NCBI GenBank assembly: GCA_030680995.1
Contig: JAUXUM010000078.1
Span: forward strand, 1 to 36,629
Reading direction: 5' to 3'
DNA: 36,629 nucleotides
Origin: Devosia sp.
Lineage (GTDB): Bacteria > Pseudomonadota > Alphaproteobacteria > Rhizobiales > Devosiaceae
Shown here piece by piece: positions 9,125 through 17,567 of the stretch. Positions within the stretch are counted from its first letter, which is position 1. Every line of letters starts with the position of its first letter. Below the pieces are notes generated by a model. The model did not search any database. It had not been told where the DNA came from and was given only the letters and a program-made list of their open reading frames with translations. The position numbers were made by a program, and so were the translations under genes.

Positions 9125-9276
9125 TCCTTTTGATCGAAGCAGAGATAGTAGGCTTTGCGGCGTCTCTCAATGGGGCATGAGCGGGGACACGATCCCTGAC
9201 CTGTATCGGGCCTAGTCTGCGACACTGGCCGCAATCACATCTTTTCAGCGCTCTTGACTCTGCCCCGGAGTCTGAT

Positions 9277-9291
9277 GTTCTTTGTTTGTTC
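9277..9291 (+). promoter_or_regulatory. Alphaproteobacterial LexA/SOS box
   Basis: GTTC TTTGTTT GTTC = perfect GTTC-N7-GTTC, 29 bp upstream of the imuA ATG at 9320. Confidence 0.85.
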
Positions 9292-9319
9292 TAGTATGAA
9301 ACAGAAGGGAGCCCTCCCC

Positions 9320-10150
9320 ATGCTGGGCGTGAAACGCGAGCAAATGGAGAGTCTGCGGGCGCGGATCGCGCAGATCGAGAAGCGGCCGATGCTGGAGGAA
9401 GGCGCGGCCTTGCCGCCGCGGGGGGCGGAGCAAGACCTGCTGGCGGCCCCGGCCGGGCTGCTGCATGAGGTTTTCGCCGATGAACGGCGTGATGCGGGCG
9501 CGACGCTGGGCTTTGCACTGGCGCAGGCGCGGGGGCTCCTGAGCCCGGAGCGGCCGGCGATTCTTTGCCTGCAGCTCACGCGCGAAGCCCAGGATATGGG
9601 GCTTCCCTACGGGGCAGGACTCAAAAGCTTCGGCATCGATCCGCACGGCGTGGTGCTTATCCGCGCCGAAAGCATTGTCGAGCTGCTCTGGGCGATCGAG
9701 GAAGCGGTGAGTTGCCGGGCGGTGGCGGCGGTGGTCGCCGATATCGGCGGTCGTCCCAAGGCGCTCGATTTCACCGTTTCGCGGCGGCTGAGCCTCAGGG
9801 CCGCGAGCGCCGGCACCTCGGTGTTCCTCACCCGCTACGGAGAGGAGCGCGAGGCGAGCGCGGCCAGGCTGCGCTGGCGGGTGGTGCCGGCCCTGAGCGG
9901 GACCGCCGCTTTCGACGCCCACGCTCCGGGCGGCCCGCGCTGGCGGGTGGAACTCGAAAAAGGACGGCTCGGGCAAACAGCGACAGCGCGTGCCGGGACG
10001 GTGGATTTTCTCTTGGACTGGACGGAAAATGGCTTCGTTGTGGTCGACAGCAGCAGAACGACAGAGGGAACTTCCGCCCTCCCGGACCGCGCGCCGTCAT
10101 CTCGTGCTGTTCCTCCCGCGCTGGGCGACCGACTGTCTCAAGCGGGCTGA
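9320..10150 (+). CDS. imuA: ImuA, SOS mutagenesis cassette RecA-like protein
   Basis: GLLHEVFADERRDAGATLGFALAQARGLLSPERPAILCLQL...GLKSFGIDPHGVVLIRAESIVELLWAIEEAVSCRAVAAVVADIGGRPKALDFTVSRRLSLRAASAGTSVFLTRY; AGAAGGGAG RBS before ATG 9320. Confidence 0.88.
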   Translation: MLGVKREQMESLRARIAQIEKRPMLEEGAALPPRGAEQDLLAAPAGLLHEVFADERRDAGATLGFALAQARGLLSPERPAILCLQLTREAQDMGLPYGAGLKSFGIDPHGVVLIRAESIVELLWAIEEAVSCRAVAAVVADIGGRPKALDFTVSRRLSLRAASAGTSVFLTRYGEEREASAARLRWRVVPALSGTAAFDAHAPGGPRWRVELEKGRLGQTATARAGTVDFLLDWTENGFVVVDSSRTTEGTSALPDRAPSSRAVPPALGDRLSQAG

Positions 10151-11621
10151 TCCGGCACTGGGTGCGCTGACGGAGCCCTTGGCCCTGTGGGAGCGGCAAA
10201 GGGGGGCGATGCGGCTGCTCGCGGTCGATGACCGCGCCGTCCGGGCCGGCCTTATGGCCGGACAGAACCTTTCCGATGCCAAGGCTCTGTGCCCCAAGCT
10301 CGAAGTCCGCGAAATCGATCGCGCCTTCCTCGAACACGTCTTTGCCGATTTTGCCGATTGGCATTCCTATGCCAGCCCGATCGTTTCGGTTTTGACCGAT
10401 CAGGCCGCCTATGGCGATCTGTGTCTAGACATCACCGGGGTCGCGCACCTCTTCGGGGGGGAAGAGGCAATGCTCGAAACCCTCACCGGCAAGCTCCGGG
10501 CGCTGGGTTTTACCGTCGCCGGGGCGATCGCCCCCAGTGTCGGCGCGGCTTGGGCGCTTGCTCATTTCGCGTCCGGACAGATCATTGGCGAGACTGCCGG
10601 GGAGGCGCTGGCCGAATTGCCGGTCGCGGCCTTGCGGCTCGCGGAAAGCCGGATTACCGGTCTGATGCAGATGGGTTTGAAGCGGGTCGGCCAGCTCTAT
10701 GGCCGCGACCGCAAGGCACTGCGGGCCCGGTTCGGGGCGAGTCTGCTGACGCGACTCGATCAGGCACTGGGCACGCTCGAGGAGCGGGTAATCCCCCGCA
10801 TCCCCGTCGCCGAGCGCTATGCCGAGCGGCGCTTCGCCGAGCCCATCGGGCTCATCGACGACGTGCTGATGAGCGCGCGCGACCTTGCCATCCGGCTTTC
10901 GGTGCGGCTCGAGGCGGAAGGATTGGGCGCCCAGAGCTTCCATCTCTTCCTCTACCGGGTCGATCACAAGGTGATGAGCCTTTCGGTCAATGCGGCGCGG
11001 GCCACCCGCGATCCTGGCCACATCGCCCGGCTTTTCGGCAATAGGGTCGAGCGGCTCATAGGCGAATATGACCCAGGCTTCGGCATCGACATGATCCGGC
11101 TGGCGGCAAGCTCGGTTTCGGAGGTCAATGCCGCCCAGATCGGCGCCTTCGAGACCCGCGGCGGGGCCGAGAACCTCGACCGGCTCTATGACCGGATGAC
11201 CAGCCGGCTGGGGCCGCTTGCGGTGGTGCGTTCCAAATTCGTCAATACCCATATCCCTGAGCGGGCGGTCAAGCTCGAGCCGATGGTGGCGCGCACCCCG
11301 GACGATCCGGAAGCGGCGCCCGACGCGGCCCTGCCGCGGCCGCTGCGGCTGCTGCCGGCGCCCGAGCCGATCGGGGTCGTGGCCGAAGTGCCCGACGGGC
11401 CGCCGGCCGGCATGCAATGGCGGCGGGTGAACTACCGCTTCGTCAAGGCCTCGGGACCCGAACGCATCGGGGTCGAGTGGTGGCGGCCGGGCGAGGGGGC
11501 GCTGACGCGGGATTACTACGTCGCCGAGGACGATGGCGGACGCCGGTTCTGGGTATTCCGCGAAGGGCTCTACCACGAGACCGGCAATCCGCGCTGGTTC
11601 CTGCACGGGTTCTTCGCATGA
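10029..11621 (+). CDS. imuB: ImuB, Y-family polymerase-like protein
   Basis: RRHLVLFLPRWATDCLKR...GLMAGQNLSDAKALCPKLEVREID...LTDQAAYGDLCLDITGVAHLFGGEEAML; C-terminal RDYYVAEDDGGRRFWVFREGLYHETGNPRWFLHGFFA. Confidence 0.93.
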   Translation: MASLWSTAAERQRELPPSRTARRHLVLFLPRWATDCLKRADPALGALTEPLALWERQRGAMRLLAVDDRAVRAGLMAGQNLSDAKALCPKLEVREIDRAFLEHVFADFADWHSYASPIVSVLTDQAAYGDLCLDITGVAHLFGGEEAMLETLTGKLRALGFTVAGAIAPSVGAAWALAHFASGQIIGETAGEALAELPVAALRLAESRITGLMQMGLKRVGQLYGRDRKALRARFGASLLTRLDQALGTLEERVIPRIPVAERYAERRFAEPIGLIDDVLMSARDLAIRLSVRLEAEGLGAQSFHLFLYRVDHKVMSLSVNAARATRDPGHIARLFGNRVERLIGEYDPGFGIDMIRLAASSVSEVNAAQIGAFETRGGAENLDRLYDRMTSRLGPLAVVRSKFVNTHIPERAVKLEPMVARTPDDPEAAPDAALPRPLRLLPAPEPIGVVAEVPDGPPAGMQWRRVNYRFVKASGPERIGVEWWRPGEGALTRDYYVAEDDGGRRFWVFREGLYHETGNPRWFLHGFFA

Positions 11622-14600
11622 GCGGCGGTGAAGTTATCGCGTTGCATGGAGACCGGTCCGCGGCTACCCCCGCGCCCGCGCCGCCGCCCTATGCCGAACT
11701 GATGACCACCAGCAATTTCTCTTTCCTGCGCGGCGGCTCGCATCCGGAGGAACTGGTGGCCTGCGCGGTGGCGCTCGGGCTTTCCGGCCTTGGGCTCTGC
11801 GACCGCAACAGCTTTGCCGGGGTGGTGCGGGCCTTCGTCGCCATGCGCGATCTGCGCGAAGACGAGGAACTGGGGGAACGGGCCCGCGCCTTCCGCTACG
11901 TGGTGGGCACGCGGCTCGGCTTTGCCGACGGAACGCCCGACATCAGCGCCTATCCGGGCGACCGGGATGCCTATGGCCGGCTTTGCGCGCTGCTCACCCG
12001 GGGCAACGAGAACGGCGAAAAGGGCAATGCCAGGCTGCTGTTCGCCGATCTCGCCGACTTCACCGAGGGCCAGCTCTTCATCGTCCAGATCGACGAAAGC
12101 CGCTGGGAAGCGGGAGAGGCCGCATTGCGGCGCCTTGCCGGATTGGCGCCCGGCCGGGTGTGGCTCGCCGCCTATTGCACCTATCAGGGCCGGGATCGGG
12201 CCCGGCTCAACCGGCTGGCCGACCTCGCCACGCGGGCTAGGGTGCCGCTGATCGCGGTCAACGACGTGCTCTATCATGCCCCCGAGCGGCGGGTGCTGCA
12301 GGACGCCGTCACCTGCATCCGCCAGCACCTCAACATCTTCGTGGCCGGGCGGCGGCTGGAGAAGAACGCGGAACGGCATCTGAAAACGCCACAGGAAATG
12401 GGCCGGCTGTTCCGCGAGCATGCCGAGGCCGTCGCCGAGACGCAGAAACTCATCTCCCGCATCGTCTTCAAGCTCGACGACCTCAAATACAACTATCCCG
12501 AGGAGACCGTCGGCAATGGCGAAAGCGCCCAGGAGACGCTGGAACGGCTGACCTGGGAGGGCGCGGCCAGGCGTTATCCCGAAGGGGTGCCGGACGAGAT
12601 CAAGTGCAGCCTCTGGTCCGAACTTTGCCTTATCGCCTACAAGCGCTACGCCGCCTATTTCCTCACCGTGCATGATCTGGTGCGCTTTGCCCGCCACGAC
12701 CGCAAGATCCTCTGCCAGGGGCGCGGCTCGGCGGCCAATTCGGCCGTCTGTTTCTGCCTCGAGATCACCGAAGTCGATCCCAAGAGCGCCAGGCTGGTGT
12801 TCGGCCGCTTCCTCTCCACAGAACGCGACGAGCCGCCTGACATCGATGTCGATTTCGAGCACGAGCGGCGCGAGGAGGTGATGCGGTATCTTTACGAAAA
12901 GTATGGCCGTCACCGCACCGGGCTGACCGCCAACGTCATCACCTACCGCACCAAGAGCGCCATCCGCGAGATCTGCAAGGTCTTCGGCCTCTCCGACGAC
13001 ACCATAGCCGCCCTCAACGAGCTGCGCTGGGGCTGGGGAGGCGAAATCGACCACAAGCAGATCCGGGAGATCGGCCTCGATCCGGACGAACCGAACCTGG
13101 GCATGGCGATCGCATGCGCCAAGGAGCTGCGCGGCTTTCCGAGGCACCTGTCGCAGCATGTGGGGGGGTTCGTGATCACCAAGGATCCGCTCGATCACCT
13201 CGTTCCCATCGGCAAGTCGGCGATGGACAGCCGCACCATCGTGGAGTGGAACAAGGACGACATCGACGCGCTCGGTATTCTCAAGGTCGATGTGCTGGCG
13301 CTCGGCATGCTCACCTGTTTGCGGCGCGCCTTCGAGCTGATGCACGTCCATTATGGGCAGGACATCGAACTTGCCGAACTGTTGCGGGAGGAGGAGCGTC
13401 ATCCCGAGGCGGCGGCCCGCGTCTACAAGATGACGCACCGGGCCGATACCATCGGGGTCTTCCAGATCGAGAGCCGGGCGCAGATGTCGATGCTGCCGCG
13501 ATTGCAGCCTTCGAGGTTCTACGACCTCGTCATCGAGGTGGCGATCGTGCGGCCAGGCCCGATCCAGGGCGGCATGGTGCATCCCTATCTCAAGCGCCGG
13601 CTGGGCAACGAGAAGGTGGTTTTTCCCAAGTCCGAACTGGAGGAGGTGCTGGGGCGCACGCTCGGCGTGCCGCTGTTCCAGGAACAGGCGATGCAGATCG
13701 CGGTGGTCGCCGCCGGTTTCACTCCGGGCGAGGCCGACCAGCTCCGGCGCGCCATGGCCACCTGGCGGCGCAACGGCAAGATCGAACTGTTCCGCGAGCG
13801 CTTCATCACCGGCATGACCAAGAACGGCTATGACCGGGAATTCGCCGAGCGCTGCTTCAAACAGATCGAGGGCTTCGGCGAATACGGCTTCCCGGAAAGC
13901 CACGCCGCCTCCTTCGCGCTCCTCGTCTATGCGTCGTGCTGGCTCAAATGCCATTATCCCGATGTCTTCGCCTGCGCGCTGCTCAACAGCCAGCCGATGG
14001 GCTTTTATGCCCCGGCGCAGATCGTCCGCGACGCCATCGAGCACGGCGTGGATGTGCGGCCCGTCGACATCAACCACTCCGATCTCTGGAACATCCTCGA
14101 AGACGGCGCGCCGGCGGCCGAACGGGTGTGGGAACGGCACAGCGACATGCGGGGCGACATCCGCTCGACCAAAGCGATCCGGCTGGGATTCGCCCGAATC
14201 AGCGGGCTCAAGGAGGATCATGTCAATCTGGTTGTCGCGCGGCGGGGCCGCGGCTATGATTCTGCGCGCGATCTGTGGCTCAAAACCGGGCTTGCGCCTT
14301 CAGTGCTCGAAAAGCTGGCGGAGGCGGACGCCTTCGGATCGCTGGGCCTTGGCCGGCGCGACGCGCTCTGGGCGGTGCGCGGCCTGACGGGTATCGACGG
14401 GGCGGAAACCCTGCCGCTCTTTGCCGTCGCCGGACAGCCGGGCCAGCGCGACGAGCCGGATGCCGATCTGCCCCCCATGCCGCCGGGCGAGGCCGTGGTG
14501 CACGACTACAAGACCCTCTCGCTGTCGCTCAAGGCCCATCCGCTCAGTTTCCTCAGGCACACACTCGACCGGCGCGGCGCCTTGCGCTGCGAGCATCTGG

Positions 14601-15028
14601 GCCGGCAGCCGAATGGGGTCTTCGTCGAAACCGCGGGCCTGGTGCTGGTGCGTCAGCGTCCGGGCACGGCGGGCGGGGTGATCTTTTCGACCCTCGAAGA
14701 TGAGACCGGTGTCGCCAACATCATCATCTGGAGCAAGGTGTTCGAAAAGCACCGGCGGGTGGTGCTGGGTTCGCGGCTGCTCGCCGTCAAAGGCCAACTG
14801 CAGAGGGAGGGGCTGGTCACCCACGTCGTGGCGCACAGTTTCACCGATATGACCTCCGAGCTGCTGGCGCTTTCCTCAGGTCACGATTTCGGCGATGCAG
14901 CCATCGCCAGGGCCGATGAAAGCAGGAACGGTTCGCCGCCGGGTCGTGACGAGACGCTGCGGCGGCAACGGGAAACAGCTCAGCGCCAGGCCCGGGCGGC
15001 GCTGCCTGCGGGACGCAACTTCCATTGA
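11618..15028 (+). CDS. dnaE2: Error-prone DNA polymerase DnaE2 (ImuC)
   Basis: YAELMTTSNFSFLRGGSHPEELV (PHP), CQGRGSAANSAVCFCLEITEVDP, RDEPPDIDVDFEHERREEVMRYLYEKYGR, GYPESHAASFALLVY-type motif; ATGA overlap with imuB stop. Confidence 0.96.
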   Translation: MSGGEVIALHGDRSAATPAPAPPPYAELMTTSNFSFLRGGSHPEELVACAVALGLSGLGLCDRNSFAGVVRAFVAMRDLREDEELGERARAFRYVVGTRLGFADGTPDISAYPGDRDAYGRLCALLTRGNENGEKGNARLLFADLADFTEGQLFIVQIDESRWEAGEAALRRLAGLAPGRVWLAAYCTYQGRDRARLNRLADLATRARVPLIAVNDVLYHAPERRVLQDAVTCIRQHLNIFVAGRRLEKNAERHLKTPQEMGRLFREHAEAVAETQKLISRIVFKLDDLKYNYPEETVGNGESAQETLERLTWEGAARRYPEGVPDEIKCSLWSELCLIAYKRYAAYFLTVHDLVRFARHDRKILCQGRGSAANSAVCFCLEITEVDPKSARLVFGRFLSTERDEPPDIDVDFEHERREEVMRYLYEKYGRHRTGLTANVITYRTKSAIREICKVFGLSDDTIAALNELRWGWGGEIDHKQIREIGLDPDEPNLGMAIACAKELRGFPRHLSQHVGGFVITKDPLDHLVPIGKSAMDSRTIVEWNKDDIDALGILKVDVLALGMLTCLRRAFELMHVHYGQDIELAELLREEERHPEAAARVYKMTHRADTIGVFQIESRAQMSMLPRLQPSRFYDLVIEVAIVRPGPIQGGMVHPYLKRRLGNEKVVFPKSELEEVLGRTLGVPLFQEQAMQIAVVAAGFTPGEADQLRRAMATWRRNGKIELFRERFITGMTKNGYDREFAERCFKQIEGFGEYGFPESHAASFALLVYASCWLKCHYPDVFACALLNSQPMGFYAPAQIVRDAIEHGVDVRPVDINHSDLWNILEDGAPAAERVWERHSDMRGDIRSTKAIRLGFARISGLKEDHVNLVVARRGRGYDSARDLWLKTGLAPSVLEKLAEADAFGSLGLGRRDALWAVRGLTGIDGAETLPLFAVAGQPGQRDEPDADLPPMPPGEAVVHDYKTLSLSLKAHPLSFLRHTLDRRGALRCEHLGRQPNGVFVETAGLVLVRQRPGTAGGVIFSTLEDETGVANIIIWSKVFEKHRRVVLGSRLLAVKGQLQREGLVTHVVAHSFTDMTSELLALSSGHDFGDAAIARADESRNGSPPGRDETLRRQRETAQRQARAALPAGRNFH

Positions 15029-15038
15029 CGGCGCCGCG

Positions 15039-15329
15039 TCAGTTCAGCAGCCTGTCGATCGCCCCGGCCAGTGCCACGTCATTCTCGGTGAGGCCGCCGG
15101 CGCTGTGGGTGGAAAGGGTGATCGAGACCTTGTCGTAGCTGTTGGACCAATCGGGGTGATGGCCGGCCCGCTGCGCGGCCAGCGCCACCCGGGTCATGAA
15201 GCCGAAGGCCTCGGAGAAATCCTTGAACTTGAAGTTGCGGCTGATGGCATTGGCGGCATCGTCGAAGGTCCAGCCATCGAGGCCGGCGAGCGCCGCCTCG
15301 CGGTCGGCATCGCTGAGCTTTGCGGGCAT
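15039..15329 (-). CDS. phhB: 4a-hydroxytetrahydrobiopterin dehydratase (PCD family)
   Basis: 96 aa; GWTFDDAANAISRNFKFKDFSEAFGFMTRVALAAQRAGHHPDWSNSYDKVSITLSTHSAGGLTENDVALA. Confidence 0.93.
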   Translation of the reverse strand: MPAKLSDADREAALAGLDGWTFDDAANAISRNFKFKDFSEAFGFMTRVALAAQRAGHHPDWSNSYDKVSITLSTHSAGGLTENDVALAGAIDRLLN

Positions 15330-15390
15330 GGTGTGCTCCTATCTCCGTGGCCGTCCCGGACAACGCCGGACCGAGCGGTGCGTTCAACGG

Positions 15391-16407
15391 CTACCGCCGG
15401 GCGCGGGTCGAGTCGCGGATCACCAATTCCGGATCGATCAGGGTGACGCGCGGCTCGGGCAGCTGATCTCCCGCGGAAATGAGCTGCATCAGGCGATCCA
15501 CCGCCATGCGGGTTACCATCTCGACGGCATAGTTGATGGTGGAGAGCGGCACCGAGGCAAACTCGGCGAACTCGATATTGTCGAAGCCGATGATGGCGAC
15601 GTCGTCGGGTACCCGCAGGCCGTGCTTCTGGCACCAGCTCAGCGCCCCGATGGCAAGCGAGTCGTTGGCCGCGAACACCGCCGTCGGCCGCGGCTTCACG
15701 GTCATCATCCTCTCCATTGCGAGGAAACCGCTCATGGTCGAATGGCCGTGCGGATCCACCGATATGGCCGGATCGAAGTCGACCCCGCTTTCCGAGAGTG
15801 CCTGCTGGTAGCCTTCGCGCTTCTCGAGGTTCCCCAGGGGATTGGCGCTGTCGATGATGCCGATGCGGCGGTGGCCGGTCTCGATCAGGTGGTGGGTCGC
15901 CTTGTAGGCGCCGCGGCGGTCATCGACGCAGACGGCGTCGAGCCCGGAATCCGGGTCGCCGACCAGCAGGACGACCGGATAACTCCGGCGCAGCGGCCGG
16001 ATATGGTCGAGCTTGCGGTGGCTGGTCGGGTAGATCAGCATGCCGTCCACCTGGCGCGAACGGAACAGCTCGATCGCCCGCATTTCTTCGGCGAGCGTAT
16101 TGTTCGAGGTTGCGAACAGCGTGCCGTAGCCGCGTTCGGCCAGCGCGATCTCGATCGCCTGGGCGGTCTGGGTCAGGGCGGGGTTGGTGATGTCGGTCAA
16201 GACGAGGCCGATGGTCATGGTTTCCCGGCTCACCAGCGACTTGGCGATGTGGTTGGGCAGGTAGTTGAGCTCGCTCGCGGCGCGCTGGATCAACTCGCGC
16301 GTCTGCACCGGAATGCGCGGGCTCTGCCTGAGCGCGAGCGAGACCGTGTTCGTGGAGAAACCGGTCCGGTCCGCGATGTCTTTTAGTCGAACAATGGCCT
16401 TGCCCAT
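15391..16407 (-). CDS. LacI family transcriptional regulator
   Basis: VRLKDIADRTGFSTNTVSLALRQSPRIPVQTRELIQRAASELNYLPNHIAKSLVSRET, periplasmic-binding-like C-terminal domain. Confidence 0.94.
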   Translation of the reverse strand: MGKAIVRLKDIADRTGFSTNTVSLALRQSPRIPVQTRELIQRAASELNYLPNHIAKSLVSRETMTIGLVLTDITNPALTQTAQAIEIALAERGYGTLFATSNNTLAEEMRAIELFRSRQVDGMLIYPTSHRKLDHIRPLRRSYPVVLLVGDPDSGLDAVCVDDRRGAYKATHHLIETGHRRIGIIDSANPLGNLEKREGYQQALSESGVDFDPAISVDPHGHSTMSGFLAMERMMTVKPRPTAVFAANDSLAIGALSWCQKHGLRVPDDVAIIGFDNIEFAEFASVPLSTINYAVEMVTRMAVDRLMQLISAGDQLPEPRVTLIDPELVIRDSTRARR

Positions 16408-16541
16408 GGCAATCCCGTCGTCGCCGGAATAGGAAACGCTAATACGCGCGAACTATCCGCTGGCCCGCCCGCTTGTCAACGTGGCCGGCCTCAGTCCCAA
16501 TCGGGCGCCCATGCCGGATCGACCTGCCTTGCGCCCCTTTC

Positions 16542-16865
16542 GACGGTCGCGATCGCCGCAAGCTCGTCTTCCTCTATCCGCTCGCCGTCTCGCTGATCGT
16601 CACCGGCGTTGCCTGGCGCTGGATGTTCAACCCGACGCTCGGTATCCAGAACTTCCTGCATTCGGTTGGGCTCACCTCCGGCGGGCTCGGCACGCAGCCG
16701 ATGAGCGTGGCGCTCGCCAATGTGGTGATCACCACGACGGGCGAGGCGTCCTACAACGAGAACATGGCGGCGGCGTTGCCGACCGCGATCCCGCCACTCT
16801 TCATCTATTTCGTCCTGGGCAAATTCTTCGTCCAGGGCATCACCGCCGGGGCGATCGAGGGTTAG
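16542..16865 (+). pseudogene. Relic of sugar ABC transporter permeases: apparent fusion of a MalF-like internal piece to a MalG-like C-terminus
   Basis: LVFLYPLAVSLIVTGVAWRWMFNPTLGIQNFLHSVG (MalF-like) directly followed by QPMSVALANVVITTTGEASYNENMAAALPTAIPPLFIYFVLGKFFVQGITAGAIEG (MalG-like C-terminus); neither EAA loop nor full TM set present. Confidence 0.75.
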
Positions 16866-16876
16866 TCGGGAGAGCC

Positions 16877-17362
16877 ATGCCTAGGGCGCAGTTCGAAGAC
16901 ATCATCAAGACCTATGGGCGCCTCTGCTTCGTCACCGACGATCTGGAGCGCTCGCTCGAATGGTTTGCCGATCTGACGGGCAAGACGCCCAGCCATATCG
17001 GCAAGGCCGCCGATCCGGACGAGGCCAGGGCCGTCTATATGGGCAAGCCGGCCGCCCTCGGCTGCCGGCTCGCCATCTTCGAATTCTCCAACATCGACGT
17101 GGAGTTCCTGGAACCCGGTCCGGAAAAGAGCGCCTGGCGCGACCTGCTCGAGGAAAAGGGGCCGGGGTGCCATCATATCGCGTTCAGGACCCGAAACATG
17201 CGCAAGCGCAGCGCCTATTTCGAAAGCAAGGGTCACCGCGAACCGCAGCGGGCCGAATTCGACGGGGCGCACGGCCGCTACGCCTATTTCGACACCGTCC
17301 CGCGACTGGGCATCCAGATCGAACTCCTGGAGTGGGACAACGACATGGAGCCGCGGGGTTAG
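16877..17362 (+). CDS. VOC family (glyoxalase/bleomycin-resistance-like) protein
   Basis: YGRLCFVTDDLERSLEWFADLTGK...GPGCHHIAFRTRNMRKRSAYFESKG...YAYFDTVPRLGIQIELLE. Confidence 0.88.
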   Translation: MPRAQFEDIIKTYGRLCFVTDDLERSLEWFADLTGKTPSHIGKAADPDEARAVYMGKPAALGCRLAIFEFSNIDVEFLEPGPEKSAWRDLLEEKGPGCHHIAFRTRNMRKRSAYFESKGHREPQRAEFDGAHGRYAYFDTVPRLGIQIELLEWDNDMEPRG

Positions 17363-17567
17363 CCGGGAATTCCGGCGGTGCCTCGAAGGCCCGAGCGCGT
17401 CACGGCCGCGGAGCACCGGCGACAATTGCCAAACGCTCCATAAACCATCCAAAGCGATTGGGCGTCCGATGATGCCGAAACCCTGGGCTGCGCAACTTCG
17501 GCGGCAATTATGGAAAGCCGGCATTAACTGCTTTCCGGGCATGATCTTCGCGCATTGGTGAAAGTTC

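Noticed and set aside
11570-14221. 883-aa minus-strand ORF antisense to dnaE2
   Set aside because: Codon-bias shadow of dnaE2; no recognisable domain
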